Assembly (NCBI RefSeq): GCF_025370935.1
Contig: NC_133472.1
Span: 15,972,979 to 16,036,978 of the forward strand
Origin: Choristoneura fumiferana
Lineage: Eukaryota; Arthropoda; Insecta; Lepidoptera; Tortricidae
Reading direction: 5' to 3'
Length of the DNA: 64,000 nt
Shown here: one piece after another, positions 34,301-44,111 of the stretch
Layout of the letters: each line of letters begins with the position of its first letter
Position numbering within the stretch: position 1 is the stretch's first letter
Made by a program: the position numbers and the translations under genes
The notes under the pieces: model-generated
The model's input: the letters and a program-made list of their open reading frames with translations, nothing else
Database searches by the model: none
Told to the model about the DNA's origin: nothing

Positions 34301-37149
34301 TTGGAGAGTGTCTAAATCAATGAGAGGAATAATAAGGAATGGCGAATACTTATAGCTTGTATCACAGTTAAACTACAGTCTTGCCAATGTATTGAGAGCA
34401 GTGAGTAGGATGATTGCAACGTTGTTTAGAATATTCGACGGATTTTGTAGCTTACTCGGGTCGTTAAGATTGAGCGTGTTGGCGCAATAGTTTTGCGGCG
34501 ACGGACTCCGGCTGTTGCAGCTGTTCAGAGTGCTGCAAGAGGACGCCTGTTTTATTACTACACTGGCTTCTACTTCGGGAGGGGTGTGACTGAACGATTC
34601 CCCTGGAAATAGATGTACATTCCTGATTAGTTTTTATATTATAACTTTATAGTACTTACCATAGTATGTAGGTAGTTAATATTTAGTAGCTCAAATGGAA
34701 GTTACGATCGTCTTGTAGCAAAATCAAATTAAATAAAATAAATGTAATTTTTGTTAAGTTTACTTCCATCAAAATATATATGAGACAGTCAAGCTTTAAA
34801 CCAGGTTAAAAAAATAAATCAACCTTCAACTTTTGCTGCAAGTCTCCATAAGAAATATCAAAAAGTGCTTATAATGTGTACGCAATCCAAATTTAGATAT
34901 TTTAACTACTTATGCCTTCGTTCCAGAACCTCCATATAACACAACTTCCTGAATTTAGTAGGTACCTAATCGACTAATCTTAGGTAGAGAAAGTCCCACT
35001 GGAAGATCAGATCACAACACAATTTCCTTGAGAAAGGTTCTCTACAACGTGGGTAGGCAAGTAGGTAAGGTAAGAGTATAGTTGATTCGGGATTGCGCTT
35101 CTCGGAAGGTTCGTTGAGATTTGGAATTATTAAATTAAAATGAACTAACCTATTGGAGACAGCCTTCGTTCATGCCTCTGAGTATCACGAGATTGCATGG
35201 GGGTTTGTTGAAAACCGAGAAGACACTTGTTGAGTTCACGCAAAACGTTGTCTTCTTCCCATTGACTTAATGGTAAAGCGCTATAATCTTCAGCGTCCAT
35301 CATACACACTGTAACCTGTTTGAGCAAAAACATACAGTTAGGTAGGTACTAAATTACATGAAAATCCAATATTAACTAACACAAGAAAAGTATCAAGAAC
35401 AAGGAGCATCCACTTTTCGCAAACAATTAAAATCAATGTCTATTTAAAATGCGATTTTTCAATTCAGGTAAGTAAATAGCTAGTTACCGTTGTGGGCTCC
35501 TCCAAAAATTCTATGTTGCTTTTGTGTTTCCTATCTGAGATTCTGCTAAATATTCTGACGTTTTCCACCTTTAAAACTTCATTATCTTCTAGAGCTTCTA
35601 CCGATAACATGACCGGCAGGAGTTCGGGCATCATGAACATGGATAGAGATTCCTGTAATGAAAGCAGAACAGCGATTCATCAAGAGCATTAAACGATCCC
35701 TTATTTCTGCTCATCCACGTTTCCGGTGCAGCGCGTGCGACAACTCACATTGGTTTGGACGCAACACTCATTAACGCATCTTGCGGACGCTATGAGTAAG
35801 TAAGGTACGCTGCGCTCAAAAATGAATGAATGAAAGGCAAAAAAAACTTATGAATACAATGAACCTGAGATTCTCCGTCAATGAGCACATCTCCGCCAAC
35901 TCGGTTCGTGGCAAAGCAGACCCTGAGAGCATCCTCGCTCTCGCAGCGCTCCGGCCTTCCCTCATGCCGCACCAGCAACTTGCACAGCGGCAGCGTACAC
36001 TCCAGCCAGTCTTCAATAGTCAACCATTGTTTTGCGGTCATCACCTGAAACCATTTATACAAAATTGGCAGTGCTGTCACGTCAAATTGATTTAACACAA
36101 TATTTAATCTACCAATTCGCAAGTGCATATTACCGAATCATATATATTAAATAGGTATACTATCTCAGAACCCATATGATGAATGTTGTGACCTACTTAA
36201 AGTTTTTTTTTTAAATTTGCAGTAAGTATTGGTTAAAAATGTACTTTAGTGGATTAGTAAAATTAATAACTACGAAATGTAAAATCGTGAGAAAAAATTA
36301 CCTGGCGGCTTATCTTTATGGATCCCTCATTATTGTTTTTATCTAACCACTCAAAATAGTGAAGTAAGCTTTTTAGCTTATGTATTTGTGATTTCCTGTA
36401 AACATTTTATAAAACTTATAAGATTGTATTCATTAAAAAATAGTATATCACTAAGTCCCAAATAAAGGAATACCTGTGTAAATTTTTAAAAAAATTGGTA
36501 AAATTGAAGTCTTGTAAAGTAGGATGCGTCTTTAACGTCCTTTTAGGAAGGGTCGAGAAGAAAGCATGAGCTATCAGAGAAGATACGAAATTGTATTCTA
36601 ATTCAGTCACGTCACCTGCAAACATTGAGCACGAAATAATAACTATAGTCCAGGTTCAATTCAGGATCGAAATTAACGTTTCGGTAAAAATATAGAATAG
36701 TAGCGTACTTTGCTGCTGTAAACTGAACATAAGTCCTTTCGGGGGCCGCCATCTTTTTAAATGTAATGCTCGATTCACCATAATTCTAATAGTATTATCT
36801 AAAAAATGTCTGCGCTCCTCTTCCTCCATTTCTTCAGTTAGGAACTGTTCTAAACCTTTCATCAGCTCAGGATCTTTGACATCGTCTTCTGGATCTATTC
36901 CAATGCTGTAACAGGATTTTATTTGAAGATATAACTTATACACTTACTGATCTCATTCATTTTTTTACGTAAATTTTAGAAAAATATGTACTTATATGCA
37001 AATTTTCGAAAAACCTACTTGCACATGTCGTGAATTTTTAACATGCTGGCCGCCAGCTTAGCAGGAGACGACGCAAGTAGGAGGTGCTTGAGGTGACGCT
37101 GCACTGATGTCCACCAGGGCAGGTCACACGGCAGCATGACAAGAGCCAT
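28339..37149 (-). CDS. PARG-like protein, predicted catalytically dead (16 exons)
   Basis: Exons, 5' to 3': 37150-37019, 36905-36709, 36615-36474, 36395-36302, 36044-35865, 35652-35488, 35315-35150, 34602-34456, 34058-33834, 32276-32045, 31954-31814, 31734-31615, 31236-31056, 30870-30619, 30028-29840, 28509-28339. All joins keep frame and give about 910 residues from ATG 37149; an upstream exon is likely because an acceptor (TTTCCAG) precedes this ATG by one base. Residues about 1-190 match the helical PARG N-terminal domain; 189-358 match the first half of the catalytic macrodomain (ending RELNKCLLGF), and 792-910 the second half (ATGNWGCG, then WTVGQLTRAVLQYA). PARG hydrolyses poly(ADP-ribose), but here the GGG...QEE signature reads GGD (238-240) and QES (248-250), so the catalytic second Glu is Ser; the Tyr-rich clasp is absent and GAFGGD after NW is GQRQRGH. 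Residues about 359-790 are a Ser-rich insertion not found in ordinary PARG. Confidence 0.85.
28536..28666. mobile_element. Foldback MITE in last intron of the PARG-like gene
   Basis: GCTGCGTACGCAGTATGCGG...CGTGCGGTTT pairs with AAACCGCGCGGCTAACCGCA...GCGTACGCGGT. About 130 bp, beginning roughly 25 bp from the acceptor of the terminal exon. Confidence 0.65.
28697..28973 (+). mobile_element. Dispersed element, GACTGGATGGCA family, copy 1
   Basis: Begins with a T-run and TTATTCGACTGGATGGCA and continues GTGGGTCTCCTGATGGTAAG to CAAGGTCCTACCACCTGG. Copy 2 is at 32415-32688 (-), and a truncated copy 3 at 54572-54728 (+). Frequent in lepidopteran DNA. Open frames inside are not conserved between copies. 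Confidence 0.75.
29119..29281. mobile_element. GC-rich foldback MITE, CCACCGGCGAGGCGAGACGAG family
   Basis: Inverted ends GGTGGTTTTCCACTGGCGAGGCGAGACGAG and its partner ending CGGTGGAAAATCACC, around a GC-rich core with GGCGGCGCCCGC. Related copies: 33010-33063 (half), 33390-33510 and 38410-38537. Confidence 0.75.
29332..29521. mobile_element. TIR element, TTAAAGCTGCGCGTCCACTG family
   Basis: Inverted ends AAAGCTGCGCGTCCACTGCA and TGCAGTGGACGCGCAGCTTT, about 190 bp apart, with an inner pair around AACAAATC..GATTTGTTGC. Single copy in this window. Confidence 0.7.
29759..29838 (-). mobile_element. tRNA-derived SINE head abutting a splice donor
   Basis: The minus strand reads ATGGCCAAGTGGTTAGAG (A-box type) and GGTCCCGGGTTCGATTCCCG (B box), as in tRNA-derived SINEs; after GGGGCAGATATG it runs into a TATATAC simple repeat. 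The tRNA-like part starts 4-6 bases after the exon 15 donor (AAG/GTAACA) of the PARG-like gene. No complete cloverleaf is expected, so I do not call a tRNA gene. Confidence 0.6.
32415..32688 (-). mobile_element. Dispersed element, GACTGGATGGCA family, copy 2
   Basis: Near full-length copy in reverse orientation within intron 9 of the PARG-like gene, from CCAGGTGGTAGGACCTTGTG to CCATCCAGTCGAATAAAAAA. Confidence 0.75.
33010..33063. mobile_element. Half copy of the GC-rich foldback MITE
   Basis: TTTTCCACCGGCGAGGCGAG through GAGAATTGAAAT only; the partner arm is missing. The facing arm at 33390-33510 could be the other half of the same element separated by an insertion. Confidence 0.55.
33390..33510. 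mobile_element. Right part of the GC-rich foldback MITE
   Basis: GC-rich core (CGCGGGCCGCCGCGGGCGCC) followed by ATTTCAATTCTCGTCTCG...CGCCGGTGGAAAAGCAC. Confidence 0.6.
33578..33704 (+). mobile_element. SINE 3' part with (GAT)n tail
   Basis: Matches the 3' half of the SINE at 37842-38155: TGGTGCGTGCGAAGTTCCCA ... CCCAGCAGTGGGATG ... GGCTGG then (GAT)n. 5'-truncated. Confidence 0.7.
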
Positions 37150-37841
37150 CCTGGAAAGAAAAAGTTAAGATAGATTAACTTTCAAATGGTTTTTTTTCGA
37201 GACGTCATCAAATACATAAATATAAAAGACAAATAAGAAGGTAAATACTCAAAAATATCTACAAGACTAGACCATTAAACACTTAATAACTTTTTTGATC
37301 GCTGAGATGGGTATGAATTGCACCTAGGTATAGGTGCAATTCATAGGCGTAGCCAAGTTTTGATATAGGGGAGGAGGGTAGTTCAAGAAAACAAAGCAAG
37401 GCAAGGTTAGGCAAGGTTTGTTTGAACTGAACCCCAACCAACACCCACTCTACCTCGGTGGTGCAATCAATTCAAAAATCGAGTTCTAAGTAAATAAGTA
37501 TATGTAATCCTTAATTACATCATGATTGTATAATACTTGTAGTTAAGTTATTTTTAGAATAGTTTTTACCACAGCATAAGTAATAGTACCAGATTTTACT
37601 TCAATTTGTATCATCATACTAATGAGTGTGCTTAGATAAATTAGATGAGTGCAGATAAAAGTCTCGAGAAAGGACATGACAGTTTTATCTCGGAAAATGT
37701 CATAGTTCCGTAAAAGTCATCTGGTGTAAAATACATAACTGCTCTTACAAAAATGTCTACGATAGAGAAATAAAGGTAGGTACCTGCCTACATAGGTAGG
37801 TTCATTCTAAAAAAATACAACGACCGTGTTTAGTTGTTTAG

Positions 37842-38155
37842 TCATCATCATCATCCCAGCCTATACACGTCCCACTGCTGGGCACAGGCTTCCTCTCAGA
37901 ACAAGAGGGCTCGGGCCATAATTCCCACGCGGGCCCAGTGCGGATTGGGAACTTCACACGCACCATTGAATTGCTTCGAAGGTTTGTACAGGTTTCCTCA
38001 CGATGTTTTCCTTCACCGCAAAGCTCGTGGTAAATTTCAAATGTAATTCCGCACATGAATTTTGAAAAACTCAGAGGTGCGAGCCGAGGTTTGAAGTTGA
38101 ACCCACGACCCTCTGCTTGAGAGGCGATAGGTCAAACCACTAGGCCACCACGGCT
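37842..38155 (-). mobile_element. Full-length tRNA-derived SINE with (GAT)n tail
   Basis: The minus strand begins AGCCGTGGTGGCCTAGTGGT (A-box region), has a B box near GGGTCGTGGGTTCAACTTC, and ends CAGCAGTGGGACGTGTATAG..GGCTGGGATGATGATGATGA. This is RNA polymerase III-type architecture with a short-repeat tail. Other parts: 33578-33704, 10260-10460 and 45815-45925. Confidence 0.75.
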
Positions 38156-38409
38156 TGTTTAGTTTTTTAGTTGTTTAGTATTCGGGTTAATTTGCTTGTG
38201 AACGCACTTATTAGGATTCCAGAAGTAGGTACCTATGTAGATATTTATATTAGTTATTCATCTTACTTATTGTCGATTAAAGTTCTTTTTTTTCTTAAAG
38301 AATGACAAGCATTGACAAGCATTAGATAAAGATGAATAGGTATTATCTTCATCGATACGGTGTAAGATTAGTTCTGTATACCTACCCATACTGAGACTCA
38401 AGGCTATAA

Positions 38410-38537
38410 TGGTAATTTTCCACCGGCGAAGCGAGACGAGACGAGGCGAGACGAGAATTGAAATTTGTATTCATTCTCGGGCGCCCGCCGCGGGCGCTGC
38501 CATACAAAGTTCATTTCTCGTGGAAAACCACCTTATG
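38410..38537. mobile_element. GC-rich foldback MITE copy
   Basis: AATTTTCCACCGGCGAAGCG at the left, GC-rich core CGGGCGCCCGCCGCGGGCGC, and a shortened right arm TTCATTTCTCGTGGAAAACCACC. Confidence 0.65.
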
Positions 38538-39674
38538 GCTAACAATAAGATAAGAATTTACCTGAAAAGGTAGAGGTTCTTCTAATAGTAACTATTTAGG
38601 TAGGTACATTTAATTTCCGATTGTCAAATGTAGTTACTTATAAGTACTACACCTACTATTTGATGAACACAGAAAGCCAGAAAAGGAAACATTACGAGTA
38701 TTAGACGTACACAATGCGTACACAATAAACGCAACTTGGGGTGCTGTGCAGGCGAACGAGTTAGATAAACATTTGGTAGAAGCGCCAGAAGGGTAGTACG
38801 GGAGGGGTAGTGTACCTAGTAGTAAGACAAGTGCGCTATGTATGTAATTTGCACTTAAACATTCTCATTAGGTATAACTTTACTTGATGTTTTGAAATCT
38901 CCAATTAACGGTGGATTTAACACTAGGTATATACATATCTCTGTAGATATTATTTCTCAGCACCCTTACACGACAAAATTAAATAATATAATTATACTTG
39001 GTTTGGATAGGTATTTAACTAAATGAAATATAAATAAAACAACGTCAATTTTATTGGTGTCTTACATATTGAAATTTCCCCATTAAACTATATAAACAGC
39101 TACATTTCTGTATTGAAATACACTAGTCTAGTTTGTATTACAATGATAGATAAGTAAAATGTTTAAAAACCTTGAATGTACCAAATCTGGCAGCTGAAGT
39201 TTGTTTATATTTAGTTAAATACCTATCCAAACAAAGTACATAGGTCTCAGTCCCACATTTTTATCATTTCTTTCTAATATGATCAATATTGTATTGATCA
39301 AATACTTATGTATATATAATAAAATATTATATGTATGAATTAATTAGACCAGCAATTCTGCTGGAAATATGAAATAGTCAAAAATAATTTATTTAATAGC
39401 GGTTGTAGGTAAATCGCAATACTTAGGCGGAGCCACTTTAAAATAAACCATTTTATTAGGTATTGTGTCGGCTTTTATTTATGGTTCTTATGTATAGCTT
39501 TAATACTGATCCTATACTAGGAAGTGCACAACTCTAACTTCGTATGTTCCTTTCGCTGACGCTTAGGTATGTCATTTAATACGCGAGTGAAAGGGATGGC
39601 GCGTTTCTATTTGCGAGTTTCGTAGTAGCTCCTCTATACCTATAGCCTCTGCTATAGCCCCATAGTCTATAGGC

Positions 39675-39899
39675 CCTCTGGCCTACTCCGAAATTCGAAA
39701 AATCGAAGTTCGTATCGCACCGTCCCTCTCACTCTCGTATTAAATAATATAAGCGTCAGCGGGACGGCAAGAACTAAGTTCGAAATTTGGACTAGCAGGG
39801 CTACTACGAAATTCGAAAATCGAAGTTCGTGTCGTTCGGTCCCTCTGACACTTATACTTACGAGAGCGAGAGGGACGGTACGATACGAAGTAGGCCCTC
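39675..39899. mobile_element. Two adjoining hairpin MITEs, AGGGCTACTACGAA family
   Basis: A diverged copy (39675-39793) is followed directly by a better-preserved one (39797-39899). A third, degenerate unit with ATTTAATACGCGAGTGAAAG lies at about 39535-39650. Confidence 0.65.
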
Positions 39900-40656
39900 A
39901 GGCGTTGGCAGCCCATGCTCGGGAATTAATTATCACCGAATCACACCTTGGCTGGTTGTTATAATTTCCCCAGAATTTCCCGCGATTTTGTGTTTCAGTG
40001 AAGTTAGAAATAACCATTAATGGTGTTTACTGTGCATCGCACTTATTAATTTGGATTATCATTTGTGTTTTTTATAGTTGTCGATGTAGTATTAAAGTAT
40101 TAATAGAAGAGAATAGGTCAACTTTAGACGCTTTTAGATCCTTGCAATCAGTGGGCGACAAACGGTGGGCTACTCGAACCGACTACTGAGCGCGCCGTGC
40201 TGTCAGTTTGATTTGACATTTCAATTCAAGTTTTATTTGAAGTTTGCACTTTGAACACTGAACTTGCGCAAAATTTAAATTGCATATTAATTTGTTACAT
40301 TACCTGGATTAGTGTCTGAATACATAAACACACATGCAATTATATCTGAGACTGTGACATTTATATCAACTATACGAAATTAATTAAGTGACCTTTGGCG
40401 CCTTCCCAAGTTACGAAGTATTTATTGATACTGCAAGTTACGCGAGGTACTTTATTTCATTTATTTTTATCTAATTCACTAATTAGTTAAGTGGTATTGA
40501 CCTTATACATATCAATTGCTTTCAATTCATCGTTTTAATTAATCCTGTTGACTGTTATCTGACTTGTATAGTATAGGTTATGTCGTGTAAAATAGTGCAG
40601 GTGTAGATAAACGATAAGCATTAAGTAACGAGTGGAGCAAAGGTCGCTAAATAATC

Positions 40657-41316
40657 ATGACGCTAAAAGCAAAATTATTAAAAGCCCTAATTTTGGGTGC
40701 ACCTGCCTCTGGAAAAGGCACAATTTCATCTAGAATTGTGAAAAAGTACAAGATAGAACATGTATCCAGTGGAGACAAGTTAAGGGATCATATACAGAAC
40801 CAAACAGACCTTGGAAAGGAAGTGAAAAAATATTTGAATGACGGCAAACTAGTTCCAGATGACTTAATGATCAAGTTTATGACAACGGAACTGAAAAAGG
40901 TTGACAATAAGCCATGGTTACTAGATGGTTTCCCCAGAACTGTTGGACAAGCTGATGCTTTATGGAAAATACAACCAGTGGATGTAGTGCTGAATCTGGT
41001 GGTGCCATTTGATGTCATTATCGACAGAGTTAAGAATCGCTGGGTCCACCTACCTTCAGGCAGAGTTTATAACATTGGTTTTAATACCCCAAAAGTTGCT
41101 GGTAAGGACGATGTGACCAACGAGAACTTAGTGCAACGCCCTGATGACAGGCCAGAGGCAGTGATGCAACGTCTTCAGATATATGATGATATTACTCGTC
41201 CAGTTATTAATTATTATAAGGAAAAAGGAATTCTAAAAGAATTTGAAGGACGCACTTCGGATGAAATATGGCCTAAGGTTGTTGCCTTCTTAGATCCTTT
41301 ATTTGATAAGAAATAG
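40657..41316 (+). CDS. AK3: Adenylate kinase 3, mitochondrial GTP:AMP phosphotransferase (intronless)
   Basis: A 219-residue protein matching AK3 from end to end. AK3 works in the mitochondrial matrix and transfers phosphate between GTP (or ITP) and AMP. Visible marks: P-loop GAPASGKGT at residues 14-22, AMP-binding SSGD (37-40) and DGFPRT (90-95), and the LID segment about 126-163 (RWVHLPSGRVYNIGFN.P..AGKDDVTNENLVQRPDDRPEA) without zinc-binding cysteines, as in eukaryotic AK3. The C-terminal helix region IWPKVVAFLDPLF is complete. The catalytic arginines of DGFPR, QRPDDRPEA and MQRL are present. Frame is uninterrupted and there is no intron; no poly(A) tract or flanking duplication points to a retrocopy. 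The start ATG is preceded by AATC and opens the family-typical N-terminus. Confidence 0.95.
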   Translation: MTLKAKLLKALILGAPASGKGTISSRIVKKYKIEHVSSGDKLRDHIQNQTDLGKEVKKYLNDGKLVPDDLMIKFMTTELKKVDNKPWLLDGFPRTVGQADALWKIQPVDVVLNLVVPFDVIIDRVKNRWVHLPSGRVYNIGFNTPKVAGKDDVTNENLVQRPDDRPEAVMQRLQIYDDITRPVINYYKEKGILKEFEGRTSDEIWPKVVAFLDPLFDKK

Positions 41317-41337
41317 CGCTCAGAATATCGCAATAGA

Positions 41338-41348
41338 AATAAAATAAA
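41338..41348 (+). terminator. Overlapping polyadenylation signals of AK3
   Basis: AATAAAATAAA, i.e. two overlapping AATAAA hexamers, starting 22 nt after the AK3 stop codon. Confidence 0.6.
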
Positions 41349-42002
41349 AAACTTGGTGCTAGGCAGGTTAGAAGTTAGGTTGACTTTATTAGCTGTGTCT
41401 GTGTAAAAGTTCTGTTCCAAAAAAGTCAAGTAGATTGAGTAGATACAAAAGTTATACAATTTGCTTAGTCATGTAAGGTAATAATTAGTGTTTTCATTTT
41501 ATTTATAGTTAAATATTTAAGATTCAAGTACCAAAGCAGCTGTATGCACAAAACTGCCATAACTTGTGGTGATGAACATGGATAATTAAAGCCATATTAG
41601 TGTCAATGAACTTTTTTTGATGGTTATTATGTATATACATAGATAATAATAAGCATAAATTTGTTAAATTGGTTGCCTACTTTTTGCTAAACATATTGTA
41701 AGTCTTCCATATTTCTAAGACTACAATAGTTTTTTGTGTGAATGTAAAAATGTACAATTAGTAATAGGGATACAGACAAAACATAAATTATTCTTTTAGA
41801 TAAATATTTGAACCATTTTATCAGGATGGCCACTGTGGCTATATTTTTATCATTGTAGCCATGTTATGATATACATTTTAGTTAAATATACAATGTTAGA
41901 CAGAAATGTTGTTTTTTTTTTAACTTTTCACCTAATGTAATTTTTACTAAAATAATACATTTTGACCATTTCTGTATTTATTGTATATGTTGTGGATCAA
42001 GT

Positions 42003-42112
42003 GATAAATTGGTTATTTTTCATAATGCCCGGGCAATATGAGATAGCAATTTGATAAAAATCATTCAATTAATTACTTTGCGGGCATTATACATAATTGG
42101 GAAAAGTAATAA
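42003..42112 (-). repeat. ATAATGCCCGGGC repeat, copy of 24472-24617
   Basis: GGATCAAGTGATAAATTGG...TTTTTCATAATGCCCGGGC at the left and GCGGGCATTATACATAATTG at the right, collinear with the reverse complement of 24472-24617. Confidence 0.6.
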
Positions 42113-42697
42113 AAAACATGTCTCATTACTATTTTTTTTATTTTTACATTTAATTTAATGAATCTATAAACATCTATAAAAATCTGTAATTTAATTCTGG
42201 CACTGGCCAGCCGCTCCCGCGATTTACCCAAGACTTTATTGATTTATATAAAAGTAAAAATCAATCAAATCAATCAAAATAAATCAATAAAACTATAAAT
42301 TTATAATTATTTATATAGTATTGCATGAAAAATAAAAGGTACATAGTAAGTGAACAATTGTTTCCACTGTTGCTATTTAATTTCCTCATAATCCAAGTGA
42401 AAAGCAGCGTAAAAGCTAAGCTTACTTTGGGACTAGGTCAATTGGTGTAAATTGTCCCGTGATATTTATTATTATTATTATTTATTATTTATTTGTATGG
42501 ATGTTTCTTTTTTAGTGACTATCTTCTGATCGCGTTGACACAGAAGTTTTATTACCTAATAATTCAAAGCTTGAAAGTTTGTAGATGCTCCCATTTTCCC
42601 AATTATTCTGTTAACTAGATTATCAGAAAAAAATATTGGTCAAGTATTTTTTCTTTCCACGTGAAGTTACTTTGTGCGACAATTTGAAGCACGGCGT

Positions 42698-42709
42698 CAC
42701 GTGACGTCA
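42698..42709. promoter_or_regulatory. Overlapping CACGTG and TGACGTCA sites
   Basis: CACGTGACGTCA combines a perfect E-box and a perfect cAMP-response element, in a short GC-rich patch. No gene start is recognised next to it, so function is uncertain. Confidence 0.25.
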
Positions 42710-43683
42710 CACGGCGCCCCCCACTCCCGAACTTTGACGCGCTTCATCTTAATCTTTGTCATTTTTATTTGATTGGCAAAAGAAATAATACATAGGTAAG
42801 TATCTAATATTTTCTGATAATCTATCTGACCTACTAAATTACCCGTCACGCGTCCCAGAGACTACATTACTTAGTCCCTAACTTTTTTTGTGCGGGAAAA
42901 GTCCTAGAGACTACTGGTAGTCTACCAGTTTGGGATATAATGTTTTTTTTACCCAGGAAACTATAGATAACCAATTGGCCCAAAGCAAACACTCGTACGT
43001 CGTACTGTGGGAGCGACATTAAGGCTCCTATACCTAGTATAGGTAGTGCCACGAGAGTTGAAGTGAATGATTGATTATTACACACACAGCTACAACAACA
43101 ACATATCGTGTAATGACAGCAGGATTTTGACATTTACTCATTCATTTCATTCTTTCCCCTTTTGTGCAATCAGTTCTTTTTGTAGCTGTGTGTGTGTAAT
43201 CATTCACTTACACTCGTGGCACATCTACTCGTAAGTATACTTTCTTTTTGCAACCGACTATTATAGTACCTACCTTCGTTCTCGTATTCTATTTCTCTGT
43301 TACGAGTACTCACTCTCCTTATTATATTGTTACCATTCTTGGATTTTATTTATTACCTACGTTACTCGCTCATGCTCGTGGCTTTGCCCTTGTGAGTGAC
43401 TAAATGACACCTATGTTAGTTCCCTATTTAATTAATTTAAAAATATCCGTTCTTGTACCCGTTTGCGATACAATTGTAAGCCCAAAATTCAGGTTTTTAG
43501 TTTTATTGTCGTTTTGGTCGTGCGTTGCGTTGATAGATCAATCAGTGAGGACAAAAGACATTGTAAGTTTAAATATGTAAGATGACAAGGTGCACAAGTT
43601 GTTAGTTATTTCGTTTAAGTACTTATGTCGATAGAATTAGTAGGTACCTATTTAGTACCTCTATTTAAATTTCGTTGGTACCT

Positions 43684-44111
43684 CAATGAGGGTTATCGCG
43701 TATGAATTCGCCGCTAGAGGCGCTAGTATAGCGTGAGGTCTCCGAAATGTCAAATCTCATAGTTTTTGGGTGAGCTACGCGGGTTTATTTATAATTAGAA
43801 TAATTTTGTGAATATTTTGCATTACCGTAAATTAATTATGGCAATTATGCGTTACGGGGCAATGAATGTCTGTGTTTTGAGACAGTTTTGTCTTTCGGAA
43901 ACTTTTGTCCTCCCTTTTTTCCGAACAAAACGGGACTAAGCAACACTATGGTTGCTGGATATTTTTATGGTACGGTTTTAAGGTGTATTAAATATGATTT
44001 TAATCTAAACTTTGTTTTAACACCCGTAATAACAGACTCTGAAAGCCACACTTAAACACCCCACGCAACAGTGTCGCCATCTAGAAAGACAAAAAACGAT
44101 AGCCCTCATTG
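43684..44111. mobile_element. CAATGAGGG element, full copy C (428 bp, inverted relative to copy A)
   Basis: Same termini and exactly the same length as copy A at 165-592, reading in the opposite direction. A few substitutions, including GGTTATCG for GGCTATCG in one terminus. Confidence 0.85.

Larger units (their letters stand above)
38156..40656. other. Intergenic between the PARG-like gene and AK3, both promoters expected
   Basis: The two genes diverge across this region. It contains a GC-rich MITE (38410-38537), hairpin MITE copies between about 39535 and 39899, and otherwise AT-rich DNA. I could not identify the missing first exon of the PARG-like gene. Confidence 0.45.
41349..43683. other. 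Intergenic 3' of AK3
   Basis: Mostly AT-rich. It includes an ATAATGCCCGGG repeat (42003-42112), an E-box/CRE-like composite (42698-42709) and an inverted pair at 43045-43225. No exon recognised. Confidence 0.45.

Noticed and set aside
39998..40189. Plus-strand frame with a hydrophobic segment upstream of AK3
   Set aside because: No recognisable family, no conserved motif, and it lies in the likely AK3 promoter; openness can be chance.
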